A DNA stretch of 64,000 nt from Bradysia coprophila. Lineage: Eukaryota; Arthropoda; Insecta; Diptera; Sciaridae. Each line of letters begins with the position of its first letter. Position 1 is the first letter of the stretch. The DNA lies in assembly GCF_014529535.1 (NCBI RefSeq), contig NW_023504022.1, positions 4,701,132 through 4,765,131 on the forward strand, in the 5' to 3' direction. Positions 25,601-40,600 of this stretch are shown here, one piece after another. The notes under the pieces are model-generated. The model saw only the letters and a list, made by a program, of their open reading frames with translations. It searched no databases and was not told the origin of the DNA. The translations under genes and the position numbers were made by a program.

Positions 25601-28600
25601 CTTTCAGCTTCTAAAAGGTTAAACGATGAATGCTAGTTATTAGATCAGATGCTTACGGTGCATGCATGCATTTTCAGTACCATGCATTTTGTACCGAATG
25701 GTTTCAAATCAATTTGAATTCATAAAATCGTTGAGTCAATTAAACTCCAATTGAAATATTCAATTGAAATAGCGAACTCTGGTCCCATCGTCCCATGCAA
25801 AATTGTCACAATTCTTCGTCGCAAACGCCCCGAGAATCTCAACATAATTTTTTATTTGCACATTCCAATTAACATTCTTGCTGCATGAATCGACTATCAT
25901 AATCGTAAACAATATTCTCTGGTACATCAAGTATACTGTATGTATTGTATGTATAAGTGCTACAGTCAAGTGCCCAAGTACCGAAAAATGTTAGAGACAC
26001 TGAAATCATATTTATATTGTGTTAAAAAAAGAGATGTCATCATCATCAGGCATATTCATTGACCGTCACACCATTACTTTTTTTTTCTAACTGCCTATAT
26101 GTGTGTTGTGTGTGCGTCCGGTCCGGTTAATTAATTAATCAACAACGACTACGAAAACCTCGACGAAAATACGAAAGAAGAGTACTGTAAAAATGTGTGT
26201 AGCATTAGACGTTGGAGTTGATATAAATACGAAATAATGTTCTTGGAGAATGAGTCATAAATTCTATTCTCAAACTGTAATAACTCAATTAATTTTAATA
26301 ATTTAATTCGACTAATGTACTGCACAGCCACTAAGTGATAAGCGACATTTTGCGAAAGAGAATTTGTAGATTTTGAATGTCGATGTCGAGAAGATATGTC
26401 TCTGACGCCCGTCCAAGATAGGTAAATAAATAGTCGCTAAAATGTTAAATCAAACAGGTGTCTACATCAGGTCTATCTCTGAACTGTTTCAAGGTTAAAC
26501 GTTCACAAAAGGAAAGCATTTCCACGAGAATTCCTTTCATGATTTGAACTTTGGTACTGGACTATAGGTCATCGCTGAGTGAAGTTCTAGCTAAGTAATT
26601 CATGATGTTATAGTTATATATTGCTTTAGCTAGGAAAAATTTGGTTGCGCAAAGGCAACAACTATGGACGGCCTACCAAGGAGGAATTCATGATAGAATC
26701 CATCGACTCTATCTGTTCTTTTGGTCTGGCACTTCAGACTGATGTGCATATTCTTAAGGTCCCCTCTGCACCAATCTCAGGTTTCACATCTTCGAGCTAT
26801 GATGAACTCCAAGATGAGCATCTACCATCATTAGATGACAAGTGCCTTCACGACTTGTCATCGAAAACAGCCAAATTTCCCTGTAAGGTCAGGGAGTAGG
26901 GAACAAAGGCTCTGGGTTCCTGTTTCTCAATTGAAGAAGCCTCGCAAAGCACCAACCAATCTATCTATATTGCGTTACACTATTGTCTTTGTGACCGCCC
27001 AACCAAACTATCTCCTCTTGGCATTAAAAATGGAAATTTAAAATTGCAGGTGGACGCAAATACATCATTCCTGCGAGCTGCCCGAGCTGGTGATCTAGGA
27101 AAACTTGTTGACTTTTTGGAAAGTGGAGAAGTGACCGATATCAATGCTAGTAATGCGGTAAGGGTACACTGATCTCATTAACAGACCGAACCAAAGATTT
27201 AACGTCTAAAATTTTCAGAACGGTCTGAACGCTCTACATTTGGCGGCCAAGGATGGTCACATTGAGATCGTTCGAGAACTGCTGAAACGTGGTGCTGGTG
27301 TCGACAATTCAACTAAAAAGGGCAACACTGCTCTACACATTGCTTCATTGGCTGGCCAGAAGGATGTTGTTAAAATACTAATACAACACGGTGCTGACGT
27401 CAACCTTCAGTCCCAAAATGGATTCACACCGTTGTACATGGCTGCCCAAGAGAATCATGACGGTTGCGTTCGATATTTACTATCGAAAGGTGCAAATCAA
27501 TCATTGGCTACGGAAGATGGTTTCACACCGTTGGCCGTTGCGATGCAACAAGGGCATGACAAAGTGGTGGCTGTTCTGCTTGAAAGTGATTCGCGGGGAA
27601 AAATTCGTTTGCCAGCTCTCCACATTGCCGCAAAGAAAGATGATGTGAAGGCAGCTTCTCTGTTGCTGGAAAACGAGCACAATCCGGATGTGTCATCCAA
27701 AAGTGGTTTCACGCCGTTACACATTGCATCCCACTATGGCAACGTTGACATCGCTAATTTATTGATTCAAAAGGGGGCAGACGTTAACTTTTCAGCAAAG
27801 CACAACATTACACCGTTGCACGTTGCGTGTAAATGGGGTAAATATTTGATTCGCACGGTCGTTGCCAGTGGAGACGTTAAACGATTTTTGTTTGCAGGAA
27901 AAACCCATATGGTCAGCCTGTTGATTTCGAAAGGTGCCAAAATTGACAGCACTACCAGAGATGGTTTAACTCCTTTGCATTGTGCAGCTAGGTCAGGTCA
28001 CGAGCAAGTCATCGACATTCTGTCAGAGAAGGAAGCAAACATTTTGTCAAAGACAAAGGTAATTCGCTACCGAGCCGATTAGACACCAAATATTTGACCG
28101 AATTTATTTTGCATCCAGAATGGTTTGGCTCCCTTGCACATGGCAGCTCAAGGTGACCACGTTGACGCAGCCCGAATTTTACTTTACCATAAAGCTCCAG
28201 TGGATGAAGTAACAGTTGACTATTTGACTGCGTTGCATGTAGCCGCTCATTGTGGTCACGTTAAGGTAGCAAAGCTCCTATTGGATCGTAATGCAGATCC
28301 CAATGCACGAGCACTGAATGTAAGTGTAATTTCCTCCACCGAAGTGGGAGATTCCATTTTCCTTCCAATAAAAAATTTCACTTTGAACGACAGGGCTTCA
28401 CACCGCTACACATTGCGTGCAAAAAGAACAGGATAAAGGTCGTTGAACTCTTGCTGAAACATGGTGCAAGTAAAGGTGCTACAACGGAGAGTGGATTGAC
28501 ACCGTTACACGTGGCCTCATTCATGGGTTGCATGAACATCGTAATTTATTTGCTGCAACATGATGCTAGCCCCGATGTTCCAACAGTCCGTGGCGAAACT

Positions 28601-31600
28601 CCGTTGCATTTAGCCGCCCGTGCTAATCAAGCCGATATAATTCGCATTTTGTTGAGAAATGGTGCCCAGGTCGATGTCAAAGCACGCGAAGAGCAAACAC
28701 CGTTACACGTCGCTTCACGACTTGGTAACGTGGACATTGTGATGATGCTGCTGCAACACGGTGCTAATATCGATTCGGTTACGAAAGATTTGTACACACC
28801 GTTGCATATAGCTGCTAAGGAAGGTCAAGACGAAGTTGCTGCTGTTCTGATTGAAAATGGAGCATCCTTGGACGCTGCTACAAAGAAAGGATTCACTCCG
28901 CTCCATTTGGCTGGAAAGTATGGAAATATCAAGGTCGCTGAACTGCTATTACAGAAAGGTGCTCCAATCGATGCGCAAGGAAAGAATGGTGTTACTCCGC
29001 TGCATGTGGCAAGTCATTATGACCACCAGAAAGTCGCCTTGCTATTGCTGGAAAAAGGTGCTTCTCCTCATGCAAATGCCAAAAACGGACACACCCCGTT
29101 GCATATAGCTGCTAAAAAGAATCAAATGGACATTGCCACCACATTGCTCGAATATGGTGCTCTTCCTGACGCTGAGAGTAAGTCTGGATTCACGCCTATC
29201 CATTTAAGCGCACAAGAAGGTCACATGGAAATGTCTCAACTGTTGCTCGAACATAAGGCCAATCCGGGCTGGGCTGCAAAGAATGTAAGTTGGTTTTGGC
29301 TTCGTTTAATGAAATTTCGGCCAACGAAATGCATTTTGAATCATTAGGGATTGACACCGCTGCATCTGTGTGCTCAAGAAGATAAGGTTGAAGTGGCAAA
29401 AGTTCTACTCAAAAATGAGGCAGCAATCGACCCGACAACAAAGGCAGGATTTACACCGTTGCATGTTGGTAAGTGTCGACGAACGCTCACGTTTTTTCTT
29501 CAATTCACTTGATTGCCTCTGTTCGTTTTCAGCTGCTCATTTCGGGCAAATTAACATGGTCCGATATTTGCTGGAAAATGATGCCGCCGTGGAGAAGAGC
29601 ACAAACATCGGTTACACACCGCTACATCAAGCCGCTCAGCAAGGACACACTTTGATCATCAATTTATTGCTGAAACATAAAGCCGATCCGAATGCAGTCA
29701 CAAATGTGAGTACAATGCGTAGCAAAGAGACGAACATTTTAATGACATGTCTGGTCCTGTATTGTAGAATGGCCAAACTGCTCTGAACATCGCCAACAAA
29801 TTGGGTTACATCACCGTTGTGGAGACATTAAAGGTGGTCACCGAAACGAATATCACTAGCACATCGACCGGAACACCCGTAGCTGAAGAAAAATACAAAG
29901 TAATTGCTCCCGAAGCGATGCATGAAACATTTATGTCTGACTCGGAGGATGAAGGAGGTAAGTCAGACTTTGTGGTGCCTAATAACGTTTACAGAATTGG
30001 TGTGGAAATTTGTTTTTTTTTTTAATTTAATTTTTGATCTAATTGGTTGGTCGTCATATTTGTCGTGTGCCTTACTCTTCGCTGACGGCTGTGACATGTT
30101 GAAATTAGTAGACAGTAGCAGGCAGATCCGTTGGAAATGCTTCAATCAAAGGAAGTAATAGATTCCATACTGATCACGATGATATGCCAGCCGTCTGCGA
30201 AAGGTTAACGTATAACATTCGGTTGATGGTTAGACCTCCTCAGCAGCTTTTTCATTCGGTGAAGAAGTGAATAATGTTTCCATTAAGCAGTTAGAGGCAA
30301 CTAGTCATGTTCCAATGCTTTTGTTGTTGTTAAAACTGGACGCTTTAACAAATGTGAATAATTCAGGTCCAGTGAAACTGTTCATTGTTCTACAACTCCT
30401 CAGAATTGAAGCCGTTAGTCCGCTGAAAAATTTAAAATGTCGAAGCCAAACCAAACGCAGCGTTGTAGGCGTAATTTACGGTATTCTCATATCAGAGTGT
30501 ATTGAAACCTATTTGTTTCAATTCATTTGTTCATCCACTGATTCACCCGAAATTCAAATTTTGAAACGCTCTTACGGCGTGAATACCGTTCGATAAAGCG
30601 TAGTGCTACAATCACTTGCGCTTAAATTCAGAAACAAATTTTTACAGCAAAAGTCAGTCGAAGCCGAGGTCAAAATTGTTCACTAATCGGTGTGAGACAG
30701 AGATAGTATAGGACTGCTAAAATCGGCAATATTAGACATCAATCTGTTCGGTTTGGAATGCAACGCATAATATTCTCATATCAGAGTGCGTTCAAATTTA
30801 TTTGTTTGGCTCATAAGTTCACCCACTGTTCACTCAAAATTCAAATTCTGAAACGCACTTACGGCGTCAATATTGTCGTTAAAATGTCGAAATTAAAAAA
30901 AAAATTGACTGACTTCACTCTGTCGAACATCTTTTGCTCCAATGGTAAGGACATTAATAACGTATGACGTTCAAGTCCACGCAGTTGCATCCTAAACTGT
31001 TTTTTTCGAAAATATTTCCCCTAGAAAAGCCGGAAATTTCGGTCTCTCCAAAAACATTAATTTATTGATTGAAACGGCTGGCTTGGAATGAGCAAAACGA
31101 ACGGCCTGTCCAGCACAACAAATATACTCAAAATTTGATTTTCTTTCAATGAAAATTTTATTCAAACAAAAATGAAACGAGCAATTGCAAACGAAAAAAT
31201 ATTAAATTTTAAGGCGAAAATGATGATTCAAATGATGTCGTCGTTGATTCGAATGGAAAATCGAAGCCAGTTTATATGACGTACTATCAGAATCGTAGTA
31301 GCGTTCAGTGTAAGTGTTTTTCAGGCGGCCTATTTTTCTTTTAATTCCAGACAAACATACTTCTGGGTGACCAACAAATAATGCAGACAGATTTTCGTTT
31401 CTCTTTTATTGTTTGTTTTTGACTGCACGTTTATTCCGAACTCTAATTTCTTGCATGCCTCCTCTTCATCTTCATTATCTATCTCTAGTTAGTTGGTTGA
31501 TGATATGCGAACGTTTCAATTTAGGGTTGGTCACCCGGTTACGCATTTATTTTGCCAAAATATTATTTTAGTCTTGCACTGGTTTTATTTGACCTCACGT

Positions 31601-34600
31601 AACATAGGGAGTGTGAACTGGCCGAACAACTCAAAAGCGTGGAATACTGGAAGACTAAATGAATGAAAAGATTTTAGTCAAAAAAAACTATTGATGAATG
31701 TACTGGCAATAGTTCCACTCTACCTACAGTTGTAGCACCTTTATGTTGAACACTTTAGCGAAGTTCTGAAACTCTGACTTTGGATGAACTTTTGTTTCGA
31801 TTAATTTCGTTTACTTTTCGTTTAATTTCACCGTTTCATTGCAAGTTATTCGTTTAGTATTTTACAGCAAATTGAGATTACCAACAATTGCATTATCCAG
31901 ATGGCATTTCCGTCACTATAACTCCATTTCAAAGAATTAACATTTTTTGGTTCATTTTTCTGCCTAGGCGAAGATCCAATCATGTCCGATCAACAACAGT
32001 ACAAGTACATGACAGTGGACGATATTAAAGGTTTGGATGACAATATTCGATTGGATACCAGTCACGATGATAAGGCAGACAAAGGTAAACGTTCGTTTGA
32101 TCGAAAACCAAATTCCTTAAAAGACACTTTTCCATTCGCGTCTTTCACAGCTGCAGTCAACGAATACATCACACATCTCCAATCAACATCGGTGGTCGAT
32201 TCGGCAATGAATTCCATGTACATGCCGAAGGCAGTTGATAATGTTGACATTGTTCGGCAGCCGATTCACGTTGGGTATGATTTTGGAAATATTTTTTTTC
32301 TTTTTTTCGCTTTTATTGACGAGAAAAGCTTGAAATTTTTAAAAGTTCGAACAGACCTTTTGACTGACAATTTTTGATAAATTTTCTGTATTTTGTTTAT
32401 GACATCAATCACTCATGTGCTAGTCTTGCATGCACACACTAATATTGAATCATCTTATGATCATAAATACTATCATCGCATGAGACATTGCATCATAATC
32501 AAATTAATGCTTCTATTATTAAACATCTGTTATCGACCAGCAATAATAAACGACAAGCTCTGACTAATGAGGTTTTATATAGCAAAAAGCATCTATGAAA
32601 ATCTTCGATCAAATGAAGTAATAGATCAGATAGTAAAACTGTTAATATGCTTGCCGTCTGTGACAGGTTAAAACGATTAACCAATTAAGTCTTTTGGAGG
32701 AAACACTATGTGCACAAACGAAGTAGCAGATTTTATGATTATGTCGCGGTACGCTTGCTCTACCTTAAGGAGAAATTGGATAATTTTTGATGAAATTAGG
32801 TGTAGAGAGGTCAAAGATTACAATTCTTAATTTTTTTTCTAATTTTTCCGAAAATGCATATTTAAGGTCACTCTACCACTCGCGAGCTCTTAGGCCTCGA
32901 CATTTATTTCACGTTTTTTGGGAATCATTCCCCAAATTTTCCTGATTCCTGGAAATTTTCTTAAAAATGAACAGCTTTCTAACTCACTAAGCTGACCCAT
33001 TATAATGCCCTTACACCTTTTATACAGTCGCTACAGTTAGAGGCAGTGAAATTTCAACATGAATTTTCTTCAGCTGTTTTTTTAGCTGATCCACACAAAC
33101 AATGAAAACTGACTTACATGTCTTTATACGGTTTTACCACGACCACGCACGTGCGTGTAGCAGCCTCAACCGTACAAACAGTTTTGATTGAATGCGGTGA
33201 TCAGCTGAAAAACAGCTGAGACAAATTCATGCTTAAGTTTCACTGGCCTTTGACTGTATCGTCATTACAATCTATTAAGATTTTCATTAAAATTCTAATT
33301 GCTGAGACAAATGGAAACGTAAATTCATCCGAGTCCACTGGTCGACACCATATGAAACGCGAATAAAAATTTTATTCTGGTGACCCACTCTATAAGTGCC
33401 TTCACTATTCCGTAAACTTGAGCGTAAACACTGCATTTTCGTAAAACGATTCCCAATACTCCGTCCTGTAATCTTATTGCCTGGAAGTGCAAACATTTTA
33501 AATTAGATTTTTTTTGCACACAATTCCAACGATCACACTGTGGATCAGATTTTGGCTGATTGTTTTATGTAACTCATCGCAAGTAACTAATTTGTTGTAT
33601 CACTAAAATGTCCAGCTATTCGTCCGAAAGGCCACTCAGTATATCTTTGCAAAAGCATGATCGAATGATAGTATCTACAAAAATCGACGAATTCGACTAA
33701 TATTTAAATGAAACGGATTTTAACTGCGAATGGACCCACCACGTCATGACGTACTCACAGCTTGTTGTTGTAATAACCGTTCCAAAATATTTAATTCGAA
33801 AATTTGTGTAAAATACGGTGTGCTGTTAACAATCCAAATGTGGTTAACGCAAATTGTTTATCGTTAATTCATGTGCATTATCAGGAAGCAATTGACTGGG
33901 TTTACTAAACACAAAACGTTCGCTGACTTTTTTTTTGCATTAATTGAAATAGTTGCAGAGTGTAATGGGCTCATTCAATAATTCGATACGATGGTAATTG
34001 TAATCGCTACAAATTTGTAACGATTGCACAACGTTTGTGAATTTGACCTTTTTTAAGCAACATGACTATCGGTTCAATGAACCCTTTACTGTTGCTATCC
34101 AAAAAGTTACTGTCCCTGCAAATGGACCTTTTATTTGAGAGCCAATATACCAGATCACAATGAACCAAAAAGCTCCTCTTTGTGAGGAATTTACTTTAAT
34201 TAAAGTTCTGCCGTGTGATCCTTCACTGACGGAACTTTTCATGCCTTTTGGAAGTAAAGAATTTTGGTGATTTTAGTTCGGTCCATTCTTCCGAAAGAAA
34301 ACAGTTTGGCTCTTCGTTCTTTATTTCAAAAGAGTCGTTTTTAATGGACTTAGGTTCTCAGTCCTATCGAAACGCTGTTGTCAGTGACTAACAACCAATT
34401 TGCATTTTTGGGTGATGCGAGTTAAAAATAATTAAACTTTTGCTTGACTGAATGCAAACTTTTGGCTAGGTTCGGGGAGGATCCTGTATCCATCACTCTT
34501 GCCAAACACAAAACTTTTGGAAGCAAATTCAGAGTTAAGATTCAAAAGATTCAACAGAATAACGCCTTTTAATTGGTTATTGCATTTACCGTCTTCGGTA

Positions 34601-37600
34601 AATATTCGGTAAATAGCATGTGAGAGCATGTAAATTGTCGAGCTTTTACAAAATACAATTGTCATCAGCTTAGTAATATGTTTCGTTGGAGTTATTTATT
34701 GTCGTGAGGCATTATATCGTACAGGCCCAAATGAATACGTTTTAGTGATCAAAATTTCTGCAAAATTTACCGCTAATTTTTTGGTAAATTTACAAATAGT
34801 CTCTCGATAATTTTTCGGAACATTTTTCGACCAATGCGATATGACAATGACTCCAACGAAATACAATACAAAGCTGATGACAATTGAGTTACAAACAATT
34901 TTTTTTAAATTTTTTATCGATGGAGAACCTAATTATAAGACACTTTGTCTTGTGTCATATGCCAAAAAAAGTTAAAACTTTTTTTATAAATCATTTTGAA
35001 AGTCACTAAAAACACGAAAATTCGAATAGAAATACAGTATGTCATCAAAAAAATTTTGTATTTCGATTCGAATTTTCGTGTTTTCAGTGACTTTCAAAAT
35101 GATTTATAAAACGAGCCATCAGAACAGTCGGAGCGTTTGCTGCGACTGAGCCCCGTACAAACCCGTATATCTATTGCGTACGTGACCCTAGTGCGTCTGT
35201 CACCCTACTTTCAAATGGAACAAAAATTTCAAATCGCCCAAATCGTCCGAGGACCCAAATTTAAAATTTTTTCCAACTACATTCTATTCGGCCTTTGATT
35301 ACCTTCCAAATGAAACAAAAATTACGAAATTACGATAGGGCCCTAGTAGCGGCTTAGTCCAAGGACCCAAATTTAATGTTTTTTCAACAACATTCTATTG
35401 GGCCTTCGATTACCTTCCAAATCAAACAAAAATTACGAAAGACGGATTAAATTTACTCGAGTTATATGTAAAATACACGTAGGGCCCTAGTAGCGGCCTT
35501 AGGCCAAGGATCCAAATTTAATTTTTGTTCAACAACATTCTATTGGGCCTTTGATTACCTTCCAAATGAAACAAAAATTACGAAAAACGAATGAAATTTA
35601 CTCGAGTTCTATGTAAAATACACATAGGGCCCTAGTAGTGGCCTTAGGCCAAGGACAATTTTTTTTTTCAACAACATTCTATTCGGCCTTTGATTACCTT
35701 CCAAATCAAACAAAAATTACGAAAAACGGATGAAATTTACTCGAGTTCTATGTAAAATACACATAGGGCCCTAGCAGCATTTCACTTCTAAGGCCCTAAC
35801 TCACGGTCCACTCACCCGATTTTAAAAAACTTTGAACCAAAACCAAAAGACCTTAAATCACTTAGGTGGCCCTAACTCACGAAGGGCCGACCCGAATATG
35901 CCCATCTTCGAACTTAGCCTCACTATTTCGACTATCTTTCAGGGAAAAAAAAATTTTTGAAATCGGATTTGATTTACTCAAGATATCGACGTGACGGACA
36001 GACGGACAGACAAAATTTTTATTGCAGATTCGTCATCTATGAACATAGGCAAACACTTTGCCCTTACCGTCTGCTTCGAATTCCATCAATTACACACGGC
36101 ATCGTAATCCTATAAGCCCCTTTGTACTTCGTACGGGGCTAACTTTTTTTGGCATATGATACGATACAAAGTGTCTTATAATTAGGTTCTCCATCGATAA
36201 AAAATAAAAAAAAAATTGTTTTTAACTCAATTGAATTGGAAATATGTCATTTATTTACATACTCTGACCGGTAGGTGTTATTTACCGAAAATTTACCGAA
36301 GTCGGTAAATGCAATCTCTACTTTTGAGACATTCCAATTTCACAATATGCCCACATCTGCTCTTAACGAAAAAGGTCTTCCAAAGTTAATCAAAGCTGAT
36401 GAATAATTCAAATGATTTATATTTTCGCTAATTCACTTGTGATAACCCCTTTCACAGTTGGTTTTAAATCGACTTTTTGTTTTATTTTGCGTTCAACCAC
36501 ACACACACATAATTACATAAATTATTTGCACACACCAACCACACATGATTTTAATTTAATTGTTTAAGTGAACTTATAGTTATGTAGTTAAACAAAAAAA
36601 CTAAATTTATAATTGGCGATTTTACAAAACAAAAAAGAAAATTTACCCGTATTGTTGTTTCGACGCAGTTTGCTAAACACTTTAGACCCACATCTTGCTA
36701 GCTTCGGTGGCCGTAGGAAAACTACGCCAATGTGCAGGGAAAGGTACATAAATAGATAAGAAAAACAAACAAACAAACAAAATTTCTTTTCGTAGTTGAA
36801 ATTTTAATTTTTTTTAATTTTTTTTTTAATTCGTAGTTAACATTGTGTAATAAGATTTTTAGTTTAATAAGGAACACAAATTTCATTTTTATTTTATTTC
36901 CTCATTTTATTTTGAATGGTGGCTATGAATAAACTTATCAAACATTTTGAAAAGTTTTTAATTTTTATCTATTTATCGATTAAACGAATTTTATTTATTC
37001 ACTTTTTGCATGGTCCTTTCCTTTGTAGATCATTTTTGTACTATTTTTTTTTATTTCAACGATAAATTTCATATAATAGGTTGATCCATGATCATCATGC
37101 ATGAATCTTTCATTTTTGAATCATTTGCATTTAAGTAAAACATTCATAATAAAAAGCCATCGCCGCCACTCAAACATTTTTCTTTAGCCTTTTAGAAACG
37201 GCTAGACATTCGTTATCGACAATAACGAGTAGAATAAACCATGAGCTTAAATATGTTCGATTAGCGAATTATAAGAAAAATGAATTTTCATTCATTGAAC
37301 TTTTGAAGTTTTTTGCTACTTCAGAAGAAAAGATACCGCCGGCAGATACCGAATCTGGTACTTCATTGATTTTACAATATAGACTATCTTAATGCAAAAA
37401 GGAAACTTGTCATTAGACAATTTGCGCAAATGACGTATTACTTATACGTGTACTTATAAATCTGAACTTATAAGTTAAAAGTATTTGGGGTTATAAGTCA
37501 AGTAGTCGAAAAGTATGTCTAGTATGTCATTGAATTGGTTAAATTACGAAAACCTATGGACTTATCACTTAGAGATGCATGAGCATCGGACTTTTAACGG

Positions 37601-40600
37601 TTTGAAGTATAGACTTATGCACTTGTAAATTGATTTTATATTTTCAATTATAAAATAAAATAAATCTCCTCCAAGTTGCGACCTGACTCGAAAGTACCCA
37701 TGATACTAGCCGCATTTTCCTCTGAAATTTGTAAATTTGACTTTATAAGTAGTGGACTTATGACTTATAACCACCTCACTTATAACTTTTAAGTTGGTAT
37801 TTACTAGTCGACTTATACGTCATTTGCGCAAACTGTCTATTTATTTACAGTGAGAGAAAATTGAAATTCGACATGCTCTCTGTTTTGGGAGTTGTTTTGT
37901 TTTATAAACTGGTTCGTAATTAATTCAACAACAAATTTATTTAACAAATGAAAATCTAGATTTTTCATTTTTGTTGCAGCTGCGTGCCTAAACAAAGTTC
38001 AAAAATCTAGATTTTCATTTGTTCAACGGAATTCTTGTGGAATCTGTGGAATCCACAACTACCAAAACAGAAAAAATGTTGAATCTTATTCGCCTCTGGA
38101 AATCGATGAAATTTAATTATTTTTTTCTATAATTCGTGAATTCGCTTGGACTGGTCAAGTCTTGTCTACGTATTTACATATTTATTCTATAAAATCGATG
38201 AAGAATGAAGTACCAGATTTGGTATCTGACACTTAACGATACCCTTACAAAAAAAGTACCAGACTCAATGGTCATATAGATAACATGTCGCCATTTCTAA
38301 AAGGTTAATTAATTCGAAATGAAAACGAAAGTTTTTGTTCAGAAAAACATTTCGAAAAATCGGGAACAGACCCCGTTCCTACTATACCGCAATAATAACA
38401 TGATTCCCAAGAGAATTGCAAATTTTGTTCAACGATTAACCAAACTTAAAGACTTCGTTGAAGCTTATCCCAGTAATTTTTGGAATCGTCACGCAACGAA
38501 ACTAAATACAAAATTTGCAACACTCTAGCGAATAGCATCCATGTCTCTCTCGTGATGTTCAATTTATAGCATAACGACAATAACATAACTTGACCCACAA
38601 TCATACGATATCGCGTTTTGTCACGTTTTCAATTAACCCAAAGTCCATTCGTAACGTTCCAGTATACTCACAGATATTCAAAACTATTTTCACTAGATTT
38701 CTGGTATCGTTTCTGGTCGATGCTCGTGGAGGTGCAATGCGAGGTTGTCGTCATAGTGGTGTTCGTGTCATCGTACCACCCAGATCTGCTTCACAACCGA
38801 CTCGAATCACATGTCGGTATGTAAAGCCACAACGTATACCGAATCCACCACCGCTTATGGAAGGCGAGGCTTTGGTCAGTCGGATTTTGGAATTAACTCC
38901 GGTCGCAGCAAAATTCCTTGGGTACTGCTATTCGACCTGTTGTGCGTTTGTGAAAATGAAAATAATTTTTTTTCGTTTTTTCGATTACAGACCGGTAATC
39001 CTGGAAGTTCCACATTTTGCATCGTTACGTGACAAAGAACGTGAAATTATAATACTGCGATCGGACAACGGTGAAACGTGGCGCGAACACACTCTCTATG
39101 ATAGTGAGGAGGCAATTCAGGACGTTCTAAATGAAAGTTTCGAAGCCGGTGAACTGACTCAATTGGAAGATTTGCACACCAATCGGATCATACGAGTAGT
39201 TACACATGATTTTCCGCACTTCTTCGCAGTCGTCTCACGAATTCGTCAAGAGGTCCATGCTATCGGTCCAGATGGTGGCACTGTATCATCAGTAGCGGTA
39301 CCATTAGTGCAAGCCGTTTTCCCAGCAAATGCTCTAACGAAAAAGATTCGAGTCGGTCTCCAAGCACAGCCAATCGATAGCAACAGTACAGCTAATCTAC
39401 TCGGTAGAGGTGTGGCTGTATCACCAGTTGTTACAGTTGAACCACGTCGACGTAAATTCCATAAAGCAATAACTCTTAGCATGCCTGCACCAAGAGCCCA
39501 CACACAGGGCATGATAAATCAGTATTCGGGCAATGCTCCGACTTTGAGACTTTTGTGTTCCATAACTGGTGGTCAAAATCGTGCTGTTTGGGAAGATGTT
39601 ACCGGTTCAACACCGTTAACATTCGTTAAGGATTGCGTTTCATTTACAACGACAGTGTCAGCGAGATTCTGGTTGATGGATTGCCGAAATATTACCGAAG
39701 CGTGTAAAATGGCTACCGAGCTGTACACTCACATGGCCTATGTTCCTTTTATGGTTAAATTTGTCGTGTTTGCTAAGCGGACCGATGCCAATGAAGCCAA
39801 GCTCAGCGTATTCTGTATGACCGACGACAAAGAGGATAAGACGCTTGAACAACAAGAACATTTTGTTGAAGTCTCCAAGAGTCGCGATGTTGAAATACTA
39901 GAGGGTCGCCCAGTGTATCTTGAATTTGCGGGAAATCTTATTCCCATTATGAAATCGGGCGACCAATTTCATTTGCAGTTCAATGCATTCAAGGAAAATC
40001 GCCTCACATTCGTGGTTAAAATCAAGGATGGCGAAAATGTCGGACGAATCAACTTTATGAACGAGCCAAAAGTAGCCAAAGGTGAGCCAGCATTGACTCC
40101 GATTTGTACGTTGAACATCGTCATACCGGATAAAGTGTTCGACGACGATACAAATTCGGACTATGACGCGAGAAGTTTTGACAAAAATTATCGCGTCATG
40201 TTGAACGGAGGATTCAAGGTCAATGAAATCCACAAAGCCGATATCCGTTTGTCGGACATCTGCAATTTGTTGGGAAACGATTGGGTGAAATTAGCTGAAG
40301 CCTTGGAAGTGCCGAATGACGACGTTGAGTTGATAAAATCGGAATATCCCGACAAACCGTCACATCAGGCAATGGTTCTGTTGAGATTGTGGCTTCGTCA
40401 GTCTGGGAAACAAGCAACCGGAAATAATTTGGAGCAGGCCCTGCATCGCATCAACAGATCCGATATCGTTGACAAATGTATTTTCAACTTGGAGCTGGTC
40501 ACCGATGAAATGGAAAAGGCCGTTGCTAAGATGCAACTGGATCAATCCGGTTTCGATAATTTGAAAGAGGAACTTGGTCCTTCCCGCGACACATCGTTGA

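Larger units (their letters stand above)
13662..27049 (+). other. Ankyrin intron 1 (13.4 kb), repeat-filled
   Basis: It holds a hairpin-ended element with minisatellite (14415-15960), a foldback (19440-20154), a SINE (20283-20750), a gag-only copia element (22798-24803) and an unassigned open stretch (26645-27049). The segments 13.7-14.4, 16.0-19.4, 20.8-22.8 and 24.8-26.6 kb show nothing I can name: only short frames, AT-rich DNA and scattered AGGTTA/AGGTCA words at 17.2-17.45 kb. Confidence 0.7.
32275..38696 (+). other. Ankyrin intron (6.4 kb) with nested foldbacks
   Basis: It contains a MITE (33034-33256), a nested foldback with copy B of the hairpin-ended element (34579-36315) and another foldback (37414-37839). 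37950-38030 has AAAATCTAGATTTT words. A 69-codon frame at 38319-38528 has no recognisable domain. The remaining stretches (32.3-33.0, 33.3-34.5, 36.3-37.4 kb) show nothing I can name. Confidence 0.75.

Noticed and set aside
38319..38528. 69-codon frame before the ankyrin ZU5 exon
   Set aside because: No domain, no phase-compatible splice into ankyrin, and it lies in a repeat-rich intron.
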